NCBI RefSeq assembly: GCF_963678975.1
Contig: NC_089278.1
Location: 14,737,959 to 14,801,958 of the forward strand
Reading direction: 5' to 3'
DNA from: Dysidea avara
Taxonomy: Eukaryota; Porifera; Demospongiae; Dictyoceratida; Dysideidae
DNA: 64,000 bases
Below the pieces are notes generated by a model. That model did no database searches, was not told the DNA's origin, and saw nothing but the letters and a program-made list of their open reading frames with translations. Positions within the stretch are counted from its first letter, which is position 1; every line of letters starts with the position of its first letter. A program made the position numbers and the translations under genes. Below are positions 22,510 to 35,660 of the stretch, piece by piece.

Positions 22510-22905
22510 ACGTACAGTAGGCCTGTGAATCGGTTATGCAATAGTCGGTTAATCAATCGGATATTGTTGAGGGTGATTGATAATCGGGCTATGTATACAA
22601 CAACCAATTATACAATTGGATCACATGACCACAGAATTGTTTACAATTTTGGTCATGAAGAATGCACTAAAGTGAGCAAGGAGGCTGTTTATTGTTTGTT
22701 TGTTAGGAATTACACATCACAAAGCCACTCTTTCCCCTTACTTCTTATGTCAAACAGCACATTTGATTAAGAAAACACTGTTAATGTACAAAATGACAAT
22801 GAAAATGTAAAAATAAGCATTAAGCCAATTAATCGGTTAATCAATCGGTTATAGGGAGCCAATAATCGGTTATGTACATTTGGTCCAGATCACAGCTCTA
22901 CTACA
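22510..22905. repeat. AATCGGTTA-containing repeat, possible MITE
   Basis: TAGGCCTGTGAATCGGTTA at the left and AATCGGTTA units at 22,831-22,870 near the right, ending with CAGATCACAGCTCTA, suggest inverted ends (TAG.NCTGTGA). The flanks CTACAC.. are similar but not identical, so a target duplication is not proven. Confidence 0.4.
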
Positions 22906-23212
22906 CAGTGGTAACTGTAATCTGAAAATTGCTGCTCTGCATGTCATAGCTAAATCAGTTCTTTTAAATGTCAAAAATTAACTGAAGTTGCATAAGTCAC
23001 CGGCACTCTTAAAATATGGGATGATTTCTGATGCTTACTGAGAAGCTAGTTTGAGTTGTGTTACCAGCTGGCCAAGTTGTGTTACTGTTTTAAGACTAAG
23101 GTATATAAAGAGGAAATTTGATATACCCAATCATAAGACTCAGGCTTAAGTTTGTGGCCAACAATGATATATTTAACCAAAAGAAGAAAAAAATTGCTGA
23201 TACATGACTCAC

Positions 23213-23290
23213 CATCTATATTCTTGATGGCCTTGAGAAGTATTGTAGAGGCTACATGATGCAGCACTGTTTGGTTACTATTATTCACTC
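23213..23290 (-). CDS. Candidate orphan exon (26 codons, phase 1-1)
   Basis: On the minus strand, an acceptor (GTCTGCAG) opens a frame GVNNSNQTVLHHVASTIL, then LKAIKNID, closed by a strong GTGAGT donor. It has two N-glycosylation sequons (NNS, NQT). It lies upstream of the short receptor's first exon and could belong to another gene on the minus strand. I do not recognise the domain, and neighbouring exons were not found. Confidence 0.3.
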
Positions 23291-23929
23291 CTGCAGACAC
23301 TCAATTGATTGTTAAGGCTTACAACCTACACTTGTAACACCATGCAGTCATTTTACAAGCAACCAAATATTAACAACAAGCAATCTACTTTCTCCAATGG
23401 TCACTTCAGAGGCTATTTGCACCTTTATATATACATGTATTATGGTGTGTATATGTGCAAGCTCCTTGTGGTACTACAATTGCACAGTACAGCTGAATTT
23501 TATGCCAGGACTGGGAGAGTGAATGTCTCTGGTGTACTATGATTTCAACATATAACAATTAGTACAATGAAACAGTAACTCATTAGAAATACTACATGTG
23601 TGTATAGTGTAGCTACATCTGCAAATCAACAACTAATCCTCTCATACAAATTTAATGCCTGCAAATAGCTAGCTACAGTGCAGTGTGTATGTTGCATGTA
23701 TCCAAGTATATAATACAGGCAAAGTACAATGAAAAGGACATTTTTGTGTGTCCCACTTGGTTGATATATATATAGTAGAATATTTCTCTACTGAACAATC
23801 TTCTGCTGATCTTGTTTTCTTATGAGAATTATGTAGAAAGAACCTCAAGGCCGCTCTTCATTTTTGTATGGCCAAGTCTTGAAGGGATTCACTATTTCTT
23901 CCTAGGAGGCCAGCTATACTGTTTTGCAG

Positions 23930-26900
23930 TTGTTAAATTTGGAGAGACATTTATAGTGCCTTCAGAAACCCATTACACACATTTCAAACCAGCACAAGTA
24001 AGACACTCAGAACAAATTGTGGAAGTCATAATATAGACTCTGTACAGCCTTTATTTCTCATATACTGGCTGGTTACCTACTCTAGTATAGTAGTCTTGTA
24101 CTTTAATAAAACAGTGCAGTGCACTTTAGAGTAAATAGTCAGTATAGGCAACTAAAATAGCCCATCCTTTTATATACTTAGACTTAAACCATACTGTGGC
24201 ATTTATACTGTGATGTTGTGAACTATTGCTACTGCTAGAGACTATTTATGAATAATTTTCTTGGGGTAAGATTTCCAGAAGCCAGGTAAGCAAAGATTGA
24301 TATACCCTAATAGAGCAATCACCCTAATATAATAGTCAGTTATTTATTAACATGATTTTGATGGACTGCTGAAAATGCTCTCAAATTCAACTTCAGATGA
24401 TGAAATTTTCCTAGAGGAGCATGCCCCAAGACTCCCTTATATTACATGTTTTGCATGCTAGTGTGCTTACACTAATGTGTAGTGTATGCTTTCCATTCTA
24501 CATAATTTCAACTATAAAACTATGTAGCTAGGCCCAAGTCTGGAGTGGAAACCAGTCGTCGAATTCCTGGAGTCATCCATGCTTTCTTTCAACTTGAAAT
24601 GACTTGCAATATACTTATTCAATGAAACTCAGTCGAAATTAATATCAACCTTCATCTCAGAAGGCTAAATGTTTTTTCTTTATTAGGGGGCCTAGATAAA
24701 GCATGCCAAGTGTGCTTTGTATGCTGTACTAATTGTATCAACCAGTCACCACTTTTCTTAGCACGACAAGCCAATATTACAGACAAATAATTCTTGTCTC
24801 TATACTGGTAAGTTGCTCACCTAATAAGATGTGAATCAGTGCTGATAAACTTGGACAATTTTTTTTACACTCTCCAGGGGTGTAGGGAGGAGGAGTGGTT
24901 TCCAAGGGTTTTAGAAACCCTCCTATTGAATTTTAGGTTCCTCAGGTTTCAGCAAGAACAGCTTGACTGCACGAAAATCAATGAGTAACAGCATGCAGTA
25001 TAGTACAACAATTTATAGTAATGTGAAGCTATCTTTCAGGGAATGATGTACAGATGGGTCATAAACCCTCATTCATATCAATATCCATGTATTTACAGAT
25101 TTGTTTTGTTGTTGTATTTCTAGACCAGGATTATAGTCACATAGCTGTGTCCCAGGAAGTTATACAAAATATGAACTATCACAATATTGCTTCATCCATA
25201 ATCTGTTGCATTTTGTACATCAAGATCTCATTGGCTGGGTGCTACACCCCTAAAAACCCACTGCTGGTAACTTATTGTTGCTGTTGTAAACCACCTTGAA
25301 AAATCCTCCCTGCATCCGGTAACTATTGAGCCAGGTAACTGTTTTCACCTTAAATGTGGCTCATGAAAATCTTAGATGTTAATTTTGTGTTTTAATTATC
25401 AATCTCTCATTTCACTGTTAACATAATACTACAACAAACCTTTTATTGATACGGAAATTAAAGTGTATTTTGTAGTTCACCATAATTTCCATAAAGTTGG
25501 CAAGTCAAACTCTTAAAAACTTTGAACAACATTACCTGGACACAATTGATACTACACTATAAAGTTTAAAAGAAATATGGCAAGTAGAAATGAGATACCT
25601 TACTAACCACAAGATCAATGCTAAGCACTCTTAGAGTCTTTGTTTATAGATTACCTGCCTTTCCTCTTACTATCTGAGTGTGACACTACGTTGATTCACA
25701 GAAATGGGCATGTAAAAACAACTTGGCTGTTCAAAAATGTATATCTACGAAATTAACTAGCAACCGAAAGAGCTGTTATCCAGGAATAAATGATGCGACT
25801 AACAAGCATTTTATGCTGGACCTTTTGTCATTGATTCATGTTGCATTTTTCTGTTAGACTGTTATAGTGATTTGATTTTTGAAAAGTTGGCCAAATTAAG
25901 AGATAAAGGATTTAATTTGGAATGCAGCAAGACGTAATGTAAAACATTTGACAAAGGGTCCAATGTAAAGTCTTTGTTGGTTGTGTTACTTATGTTCTTG
26001 ACATTCCAGCTAGATATTAGTTGACAGTTACTGTTACTTTCATAGAAGTACCTTTTACATCATATATATGGTACAGGCAGTGAAGGTATATCATTCAGGA
26101 GAATACAAGCATAATAGAGTTGTACAGGTTATCAGATCAGTAATCAGTATAGAAGCTGATAAGTAGCTGTTTTTACCATAATTGGAAATCAGTTGTAATG
26201 GGCTGTGGCCAGCAGATTATTAGTCTATTCAGCTTCAGCAGCTGCAGTACCACTGGAGGGCTGGTGTCAAAGGCTCTAGCACGTTTTGTTTATGTTTTGT
26301 ACTAACCACAATAACAAACAATGATGGTTGGAACCCTAGCCCACTTGTCTGACGAGCAACTGAGTTGAGGTAAGTGCACAACCTCACAGCATTGGCTTTA
26401 TTAGTTGTTACTTTTAGTGGAGTATGCACGAGTGTAACGTGTTGGCTATCGGTAAAATATATTGGATATCGATTTTGCCTAAAAGTGGAATCAGTACAAC
26501 ACTAATAGCAAATGTAAAGGGTTTTACCTCAATGCAATTCTCACATGTGCATGTACAGTCATGGTTCTCTATCTACATTGTATCCTGTAATAAAATACAC
26601 CCATATTTATGCTCCAAAAGAAGTGAAGGTAGACAATGAAATACTCTAATTGAACAGTCATTTTACATTCAGGTGTTTGGATAACAAAGCTCACTTGAAT
26701 AGGTCTGCAATGAATGGGTTTGCTAGTCTGAGCAGACTTGAAAGTTTGAGCACAGAGTTGGTTGAATTGTTGAGCACAAAACTCAGCCTAGGCTTAAACC
26801 TGGGAGCCCAAGTGCGAGGTTAAGATACTATTGACTGATAGTGCTACTTTAAGGTCTAAAAATTTTGAAGAGACAAAGATTCACTTTTCATGGTTTTATC

Positions 26901-28188
26901 AAATCCACAAAATATCAAAGTTACAAACTCAATGTACTGCATTTTTTATGCATACACCCTCAAAATATTTTAACAAACCTAAAACCAAAGAATCCCTCAA
27001 AAGTTTCTGCCTATAACAATAGATCATTCACTCTATTATAGTAGACAATTATGAGAGTATACCGTAGGCTCTGGTTATTACTTATTAAGTACTATTGAAA
27101 TAACTACCATATGATACGAAATTTTGGGAGAAATTATTTTGGCAATGTCACTCTAGATAGAACTTGGCAGATTATAATTTGGTGAATGCTTGTATCATTT
27201 AGCTCACTAAAAATTAGACAAGAACGTTTTAGCAAATATCATGTTCACCGAATTTGCCTCCCACCAAATTTTGTATTGTATGGTATCTGCATGCTGTAAT
27301 AAATCATCATCATTCTGTTTCTCAGTTTAGTTGGCATGTGTTGTCTGTCACTTATAGTGGATAAGATGGTGGATTTTTGTGTCCTGTCGGATTCTGGCAA
27401 CAGCCTATGCAGTTGTTTGGTTAATAGCATATGTTATCAACAGATCAATTAGTAAAGAAAGAGGTGGCAAAACTTTCATTTTCTTGTCTGTGTGGGCATA
27501 CATCACATTTGTCATTACTCATATTCTGATCACAACAATTACCTGCAAGTATTACATTGGAGTGTGGTGGAGTAGTAGGAATAATGACTCATCAACTAAC
27601 ACATCTACTATAATGGATTACATGGTAAAGATCTTGTGGGTACTCTATACCATCACAATTACTACTAGTTTCATGGTCACAGTTGGGTACTATACTACAG
27701 TTGACCCTGACTTTGATGACTTTGATGTGTACTCTCTGCACATACATGGGATCAATTTGATCATCGTGATCATTGACCTTGTGATGGCTAGGATCCCCGT
27801 TATGTTATTACACTTTTATGCTCCAATGGTGTACTCATTAGTTTACATTGTGTTTACTGGTGTGTACGCAGCAAGTGGTGGCACTGATCACAAAGAAAGA
27901 GACTATATCTATGCTGCATTAGATTATCGAAATGAATTGGGCAGTTCCATTGGGTGGGCTATCTTATTGGTTTTACTCACATTTATAGTTCACTGTATAT
28001 TCACTCTGATACTATTAGTAAGGGATTACGTAGCATTGAGGTATAACTGTTGTTGGTATAAGTGTGCAGTGTGGCAGGTAAGAGAAGATGAAGTAGAAAT
28101 GGGGTCCACAGGTAATCCTTCAGTATCGGCTTTCATCAATTCCTCAGCCTTATCCCCACACAGTGGAAGTGAAGTGACATCATTGTAG
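23930..28188 (+). CDS. Rolling-stone-like multi-pass membrane protein
   Basis: The main exon, 27,358-28,188 (277 codons to TAG), starts after CACTTATAG with WIRWWIFVSCRILATAYAVV. It shows about six hydrophobic segments. The family-like stretch HGINLIIVIIDLVMARIPVM, then LLHFYAPMVYSLVYIVFTGV and AASGGTDH..YIY, matches the conserved core of rolling stone proteins (D.....RIP..LLH...P..Y..VY..F...Y...GGT). Drosophila rost is linked to myoblast fusion; the function in sponges is unknown. A short upstream exon at 23,930-23,997 (acceptor GTTTTGCAG, donor GTAAGA) reads VKFGETFIVPSETHYTHFKPAQ. It joins in phase 0 to give ..FKPAQW, similar to the family's pre-membrane F..SQW. The start codon was not found, so the 5' end is incomplete, and the short exon is less certain than the main one. 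Confidence 0.75.
24875..25318. mobile_element. Degenerate GGGGCGTAG-end element
   Basis: The left end CAGGGGTGTAGGGAGG and right end GAAAAATCCTCCCTGCATCC resemble the ends of the elements at 51,648-52,493 and 61,137-62,285. It is diverged, so the borders are approximate. It lies in the long intron of the rolling-stone-like gene. Confidence 0.45.
27105..27285. mobile_element. TA-flanked 177-bp MITE
   Basis: The element at 27,107-27,283 has ends CCATATGATACGAAATTTTG and, inverted, CCATACAATACAAAATTTGG, bordered by TA on each side. Upstream, at 27,058-27,078, is a lone end TACCGTAGGCTCTGGTTATT of the type seen at 41,220. It sits just before the main rolling-stone-like exon. Confidence 0.7.
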
Positions 28189-30060
28189 TTAGGCTACACT
28201 GCACACATGATTATACTCAGTGTAATGTAATGTATTTGTATATATGCTTCTTCATATGTCACTACTGTATATACATATTATCCCACTATAGACTTGTACA
28301 TATCCCTGCATTTAATTGTATTATTCTGTCATTGATTCATATTCACTTACATGTCATCATTGTATTTACACAAGTATAAACTGATGGAGAGTGTTAGCTA
28401 GGAAAGGCTAGAAGCTTTGAAGTTTCCATCATTGAAATATCAAAGATGCAGAGGTGGCATGATAACCCCATATATAATTTAATGCACAACAAGCATGATG
28501 TAGATTTTTATAACTTCTTTACCCTTTCAACTAACCCTTAGAGGTCACGATTTAAAACTATTTAAATTACGGTCAAGATGAGATATTAGGAAGAATTCAT
28601 TTAATATATCAATAATTTCCTGGGGGGGGGGGGAGGTCAATGCAGTTACAACAAATGATTTCAAGAACAATTTTGATAGGCTAAATTCTCGTATTATGCA
28701 TTATAAGTAATAACTATACTTGTAAGGTAAGGTGCAGGCTGTATATATGCCTTTTAAATAATAATACAGGGGCATGTTTAAATTTCAGAAACCCCTCTGA
28801 AATTTTAACTTGAGGGCTTGCAGCAGGAACACCATGCACGCAGAATAGTACAGCTACGTACAGTATAATAGGAAGCTTACATTTATTTTGGCTCAAACAC
28901 GGATTAAGAGAGAGCATTTTTAAAATCCTATACATAAAGATTGAGATACTCTAATAGAGCAGTCAGATTTACTAGAACATTCATAACGCAATTTCAAAAT
29001 TAGCATTAATGAATAATATAATTTATAATGAATGAAATGTAATACTGTCAGCTAAATCTTGAGGTTTAATTTGGATCGCTACAACGTCTGGCCAGCCATA
29101 TAAAGACATAATTATATTGAAAATAGTTTATACCATCCATGAAATCATAAAATTATAGACTAGCTAGGTATAGGAGTCACTTTGTTTCCTAGATTTTGGT
29201 AATCATATAATATTAATATTATAGGCTGCTCCCATGGTCTAATGAGAACTGTCATCATGTTGCTATAGTTGACATCCTTCATAATGCAGACAGCACTACT
29301 CAACTTGTTATCATTTCCCCTCTGCTTTGTGCAGGGTGGCCACTGCATGCTGGCTGCAAACACCTCAACACTCATGCACACATTATGTGTGAGACACATT
29401 TGTTATCTCATTCATGCATGCATGGTCTTAGCTATAATTGTAATTTACATGGTGCACTTGCAATTCATATAGCAAAATCCTCTCGTGTGACCAAGTATAG
29501 TGCTCTAATAGCTAGACACAGAGAGAAGCAACAAGTTACTGATAAATGTGACAGGATTTGCAAAAAAGTACGGCCTTTTCCACACATTCTACATGCCAGC
29601 ACTAGTGAAACAACACCATATTCCTTAGCTATACTGATTAACTAGCTCTTGGTTCACAAGATCAGAACAAGTGCAACCAGATACTGTACCTGCACTTATA
29701 GAAAATTTCAGGCAATTAGCTTTAAATTAAGCAATGTATGAAGCTTCAAAGTTCAAAAAGGGTCAAATCGCAAATCTGGTCAGGAAAAAAAACTAACACA
29801 GTACGTCTGAAAAAATTACATTTTTTTCCTGTGCAGATTATGTCATGCACTAAACTTAGCTAGCTCAGATAACCGAATCTCATTCACTCAGTCACAGGTG
29901 TCTTGGTATGGTAGAATGTTTATGGAGTCAGTATCTCAGTGAGGACAAAGCGGACTCTCAGTCTGGCCTTCAGCATATAGCTCATTTACTGGATAATTTC
30001 CCATCTGATATAGTGTTGGATTGCTAGTGTGATTCTAGTAGGTGTATCTTTTAATGATCA
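28189..30060. other. Intergenic, 3' flank and repeats
   Basis: The probable 3' UTR of the rolling-stone-like gene is followed by a G homopolymer (28,622-28,634) and a clear dispersed-motif copy (GAGATACTCTAATAGAGCAG at 28,945). The stretch 28,770-28,830 (CAGAAACCCCTCTGAAATTT) resembles parts of the repeats at 24,920 and 51,790. No gene found. Confidence 0.5.
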
Positions 30061-30084
30061 CATGATGCAGAGTAACTGGAGTTT

Positions 30085-30168
30085 TTCTGTATCCGGATAT
30101 ATCCGGTAGGTTGATGCGCGTTAAATTGGATATGTCGTTATTATTTCCCCTGGCAACAAGCGGAGAAG
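30085..30168 (+). promoter_or_regulatory. Promoter region of the KIAA2012-like gene
   Basis: It contains the self-complementary ATCCGGATATATCCGG (about 30,092-30,107) and, about 20 bp before the ATG, CCCCTGGCAACAAG. The latter includes a half-site like that bound by RFX factors (GGCAAC). Assignment of factors is inference only. Confidence 0.3.
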
Positions 30169-33100
30169 ATGTACGACTACTCGAACGACTCCCCAGTGTT
30201 GTCTGTGATCGCCAGGGGTAGAGGACTATTAGAAGGTGGAGTGGAACTAGACTGTATCGATACCGGAACTGCTTTCTCCATTTCGGTAAGTGAAAATAGC
30301 CGCCACTGTCCTTTGTATGGTTTTGGTCTTGGTGTTGGCACGTTATTTAGTGTTGAGAGCCCCACCCTATTGCTAGTTGATCGCTAAGAATCCCTTTGTT
30401 GACAGGGCAGGTACTAACCCGCTGTTTCAAAATTTTTCTTTATTGTTTAGCAAAATACTTAATCACTAGTCTAGCCCTTGAGCACAAAAATTTTAATCGA
30501 CAAAATGTAACTGTTGATATCCTAACCCTGTTTTAGTGTTCACATGTGACTGAGTTGGTTTTCAATCAAATTTAGTTTTTAGCTGCATGTATACCATTCA
30601 TGGAGCAGCAAGTACAAGAGCTCTGTTTGCTTAAATAATATCATGTACAGTCATCTCTTAAGATGTTACATGCAGAATTTTAAATTTGTGAAATTGTCAT
30701 CTTGTGAGAAAATCATTTAGCCCACATGCTTATATCATGTATGTTGTATACTATTTTGTACAGGGTAAGCCATTTCTAGAGTCAACACCAACCGGTAGTG
30801 GGAGATCATGTAAACCACTACGGACTCGGAAGTTGGCACTACCTAAAACATATGTTACGAGGTGAGTGAATTAGGTGTACACTAGAACCTGTTAATGTGG
30901 ACACTTGAGGAATATTATCTACAAAATCCCAAACACTTAGTTGAGGTCCTAAAGTATCTCTTAGTATGGAAAATCAAGACACTTTGTAAGTATGTATTTA
31001 GTTGTTGAGTATGAGATTCACCATAAAAAAGACACTATCGGTTTAGTGTAGTACATGTTAACTGCTTATAGGAGGGGAGCTATGGTGCTATTCACGGCAC
31101 CTGAGGACATGGTGGTTGGACAGGCTTGTAAAATATCAGAGAGAGAAGCCACACCCAAGCAACATTATCAGATGCCAGAAGAGGTGTTAGCAAGATTGAG
31201 CACCACCAAAACGTTGAAGCAAGATGTACTTGACTACGATGTTACTAAGGTTGTTGCTATGGTGAATATGTACTGAACATTACTTGTGTTATTTGCTCTG
31301 TGATGAGTATGTGTAGTGTTTATACATGCAGGTATGTGTGTGGTGTAGTGCAAGGTAGTGTGCTACATTAATGTGTGCATCAGCCATAATTTTGTTTAGT
31401 GTTTTATTGTAATTTATTGAATACGGTATACCCCATCAGCAATACCATGATGAAGCCAGTGATATGGAACTGATAACTCAACCTGGTCACTTCACTAATG
31501 TCTACCTGGATAGCCTACAAAGATCCACTCGGTATGTATGGACACCTGTCATTGTCTGTTTGTAGTAGTTGTGCCTGTCCTTTAGGCGATCAAAGATGGA
31601 GATGCAGGACTGTGAAATTGAAGATATTGAAGTTGGTGAGTGTTCATGTGTACAGTACATTAGGAGGCATATTGGTGGGCTTTACCATTTCCTCCCATAT
31701 ACGGTAGGGTGAGAACAGTGCATGATTTGCAAAAACTTTGATCATTATTTGCAGACTCTATACTCTGTGTAATGTACATGCATGTATTACATTGCATCAC
31801 ATAAAATTCTGTAAGGGATGCGTGTTTGCATGTTGAAAGAAATTACAAAATCTTTAAGCAGTTTTAGAGTACTTCTTATGTTTGTCATATCCTATAGTTG
31901 TCCTATAGTGTCCACATTAGCAGGTTTTTATTTAACACACTGTAGCAGTGGACATGACAAGAGACGTAGTAATGGTGGATGAAGATAAACTACCTACTGA
32001 TGGTAGAGACTCTGGAATTGGCCAGTCAGCAGCTAGCAGCAGTATTCCTTCTGTTGTGGTTGACTCTTCCAGTGAGGCCACCAGTCGTGTGCAGTCTGGT
32101 CTGTCTAAACTACACAATGAAGGTAGCTTATGTTGTTGTATAAGGTGTTTATATGTTAGTGACTAGTGTAGTTTTGGTGACAAATTTCTTTAAATCGTTA
32201 CAAATATTTGGCCAAACACAATCATATTGTTTGGTACATTTTATCAACAAAAAACATTTTAGAATGATGGACCAAATTTGGATGATTATTTCCATCACTA
32301 TAGCTGTTGACTGGTGTTGTTGTCAAATGTGTTTACAATCAATATCACCTGGTGATAATATGAAGCTGGTGTGTTATTGATGGAGGTCAAAGAAGTGTTA
32401 ATTTGTTGTCCTTTTAATGTTAGTAGAACTTGTCAATTGTTGATCTTGTTGATGTTGTCTCTTTGAGGAGTGTGAGTAATCTCAAACATCATCACTAGGA
32501 GTAATTGTTACACCTATATAGTCCAGAAGAGCCATCACAGCTTTGAAACATTTTGGAACTTGTAGACACTTGAGGACACCCAGAACCCTACCTTCACATA
32601 CATCACTTCCCTCCTTAATCAAAAAAGTTTTTTTTGTAAATTTGATTGGATACATGCAGCCGAAGACGTAACCTCTGTGTTAGCCATACAGTGTGTAATA
32701 TAGTGAGCCTACCTGCAGCTCTACTGGAAGCGAAATAATTCTCCAGAATCCATTTTAGTTCAACAAAATTACTATTGTTTCTCAATGAATAATTGATTAG
32801 GTTAACAACTGTATCTCACCTTTTAAGGATTGCCCACTGTTTATAAAGATTGTACAGAGCATCTAAATGTATTTACTTAAGGAATGTTCAATGAAGGCTG
32901 ATGTCACAGAAAAAATATTTCAAGAAGGCAATTGTTGACCATTTGAGAAATAAATATTTTTGTGGGTGTAGGGGGCTAGCCCACAAATATTTAACTATCA
33001 GATTTTATAATATCATCACCTGTACTTTACATGTGGTTAAATCAAGAGTTCATAAGTATGAACTCTTTGGTTAAATGTTCTATATGCTTGATGTGCTCTT

Positions 33101-35660
33101 GCTACTTTCTGACCACAATAGATCCAAAACATAGCTTCGTGTATGTGACCTCATTAATAGGACCACCTCATTATAGTGACCATATCAAGTAGGTCCCAAA
33201 CATAGATAAGGTTTACTTCAAGACATTTTTAAATTAAGATCACAGTGACCCGGGCGTCGGTACCATTCCTATATCGGTAGAGACCATGAACTCTTTACAA
33301 GCCACTACAGAATAATACAAAGTAAAGGCTAAATTTCTCTTTAGGACCAGTGTTGAAACCTCCAGGGATGTCCCAATATGTGCAGTGTTATGTGGTATTT
33401 ATTCACAGCAGACAGCAGTGTGGCCACTCCTGCTACTGCTACTAATGATATTATGAACTTGTTGAAGACACAAATCACAAACACTGCAGCCAGCAGGGAT
33501 AAAACATCAAAGGTTATTACAATAGCTTTGTGTGTTACATATGATCAACAGTATGTACTGTAATAATTTAAGTAGCAATATAGTGTGTGCACACTCATGC
33601 ACACAAACTGCATGCATGTACATTGTCCGTCTTCATGTGTGGTATGTTTCAATGTCTTTGAATTCTTTAGTCAGTAATGTGGGATATAGTGATACATTTC
33701 TTAGGTTGCTGTTTCATCCTTTGATGATATAAATTGAAAAGTTTCTGTGGTTGGTCTTGTCTATATGTGCTAATCACTCAGTGCACAGATCTCTTTTAAA
33801 CACATTAGAATTGTGCTACCATGCACTGTCCTTTTGAGTGGTGCTACATAGCCTGTGTAGCAAGAGCTAGCGACCACACACTATTACTTTAGCTGGTTAG
33901 GTATGCTAGTGTAGCAAGCTCAAGTACTCTAGAAATGCAGAGAGTTTTGGAGAGATATGATGTAAGTTCTGATCATTAGTTCTGTGTGCTGTAGACTCAA
34001 CAGTTGTGTGGAATAGCTAGCTAATTTGTGTAAAGTAATGCCCAAGAAAATTAGCTGCAGAGAATACTGACGTATGTACCGTATTTATCCATTTATCCGT
34101 GTTAAAAACCGCCGGTCCTAAATGAAGGTCAGGGGGCGCGCTACCTCAACAAGGTCAGGGAGCATGCGCTACCTTAACAAGGCAGGGGGCACACTACCTC
34201 AACAAGGTTTTGTAGATTACAATAGCTTAATTTGTAGAACATGGCTTACTACAACTAATGAAACTTGTGACTTGTCTTAACTGATGTCAACAGCAGCTGC
34301 TACAAGGACAAACAAGATGTTTCAGCTGGTTCACGAGCAGACTCCCAGAATACGATACACTATTACAAAATGGGACATAGACAAGTGTCTTGTGTCCTTA
34401 TAATATAAGTGAGGTGTCCTGATATCAGAAGTGTGTACTAATACAAAAGGGACCATGGGTAAGCTATGAACTAGCCAAGTGATGACAATCTTAATGTTAT
34501 ACACTTATCCAAGTCACTAACCTCATTTGTGTGTGTACTTGCAGACAAAGAAATCAAAGCCTACATTAACCAAACCACCTACTAGCAAGTCTCCTAGTAA
34601 GAAGCCAGACATCAGTGACTCTAGGAAGAAGACTCCAAAGAAAACCACTAAAAAGGCACCAACACAGAAGCGCAAGTCCTCAACAACAGACAAGAACAAA
34701 GGTACTGTTCTACAAGCAGTTGAACTTTCTGACGAAGTCACTAAATCAATGAATAATGATACAAAGACTGACCAGTACAGTGAGCCTGTCAGCTTCTTAC
34801 AGCAACAAGACAAGGTTTCAACAAGTCCTCATAAAATGAGAGAAGCATCGGCAAATGCTGACCGTAGGCGTGCGATGGTGGAACAAAAACGACTGGAAAA
34901 GAAACGGCTTGAAGAGGAACGACTACTCAAAGAGAAAGAAAACCAGCTACTTCAAGAACAAATAGAAAGACAAAAACTAGAACTAAAGCAGCAGCAAGAG
35001 TTGATGGAAGGACTGAACAATGACAGTCACCAGGATGGACAGCAGTTTAAATACGTCACACCTGGGCAAGTAGCTCAGTTGGGCGAGCTGGAGAGATTAC
35101 AAGTGAGACAGGGAGGACTTGAACTGTCAGCAGACGATGAAGCATTAGTTAACAAAGAGACTAAATCACAAGATGAACTACAAGAGATGATTAGGAGAGC
35201 AAAAGAACTAGAAGCTACATACGCAATTGAACAGGAAGAAAAGGAGAGAAGGATGAGAATAAAAGAGGTAACCCCCAATATGTACTTTTGATAGATAATT
35301 ATTGTACTAAATTTGAAACTAAACCTTCAAACTATGCTTTTCAGTATTTGCAACACACCTTGTTCATGTCATTACAACAAATGATTTTGTTTTCAGGAGG
35401 AAGAGAGAAAGAGACGTGAAAAGGAATTGATAGCTGAAGAAGCAAGGAGACGTGAAATGGAGAACGACTTACGAAGACACCTCGAGGAGGAACAGAAGAA
35501 AAGAGAAGAACACAACAGAAGGATGAACATGGACTTGCTAAGCTTCAGAATAGGACAAGGCATCTCACGGCCTTGGACATACAGTTATTTTCAATACGTA
35601 CCAGTTAAGGACACTAGTAAAAAGAGCACAAAGAAAAAAGTTCGCACTAAAAGAAAATAG
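30169..35660 (+). CDS. KIAA2012-like coiled-coil protein
   Basis: Nine phase-consistent exons give about 602 residues: 30169-30285, 30764-30861, 31072-31261 (or ending at 31249), 31440-31531, 31586-31635, 31949-32122, 33412-33512, 34545-35267 and 35397-35660. The N-terminus (MYDYSNDSPVLSVIARGRG) leads to ALPKTYVTRRGAMVLFTAPE. From memory this resembles the LPKTFSTRKGALILYS segment near the start of vertebrate KIAA2012. The middle is Ser/Thr-rich and probably disordered. The exon at 34,545 begins with a Lys-rich stretch (KPPTSKSPSKKP), then long charged heptads (VEQKRLEKKRLEEERLLKEK) typical of a coiled coil, continuing into the last exon (EERKRREKELIAEEARRREM). The end is basic (KKSTKKKVRTKRK). 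Function is unknown. Two donors (GTTGTT or GTGAAT after exon 3; GTTATT after exon 7) are unusual, so those boundaries are less sure. Confidence in a real gene is high; in the family name, moderate. Confidence 0.7.
34125..34208. repeat. Minisatellite, three ~27-bp units
   Basis: Three tandem units of AAGGTCAGGGGGCGCGCTAC followed by CTCAAC, with small differences, lie in an intron of the KIAA2012-like gene. Confidence 0.8.

Noticed and set aside
34523-35278. Minus-strand frames rich in Ser, Leu and Phe across the KIAA2012-like exon.
   Set aside because: Antisense shadow of the Lys/Glu-rich coiled-coil exon.
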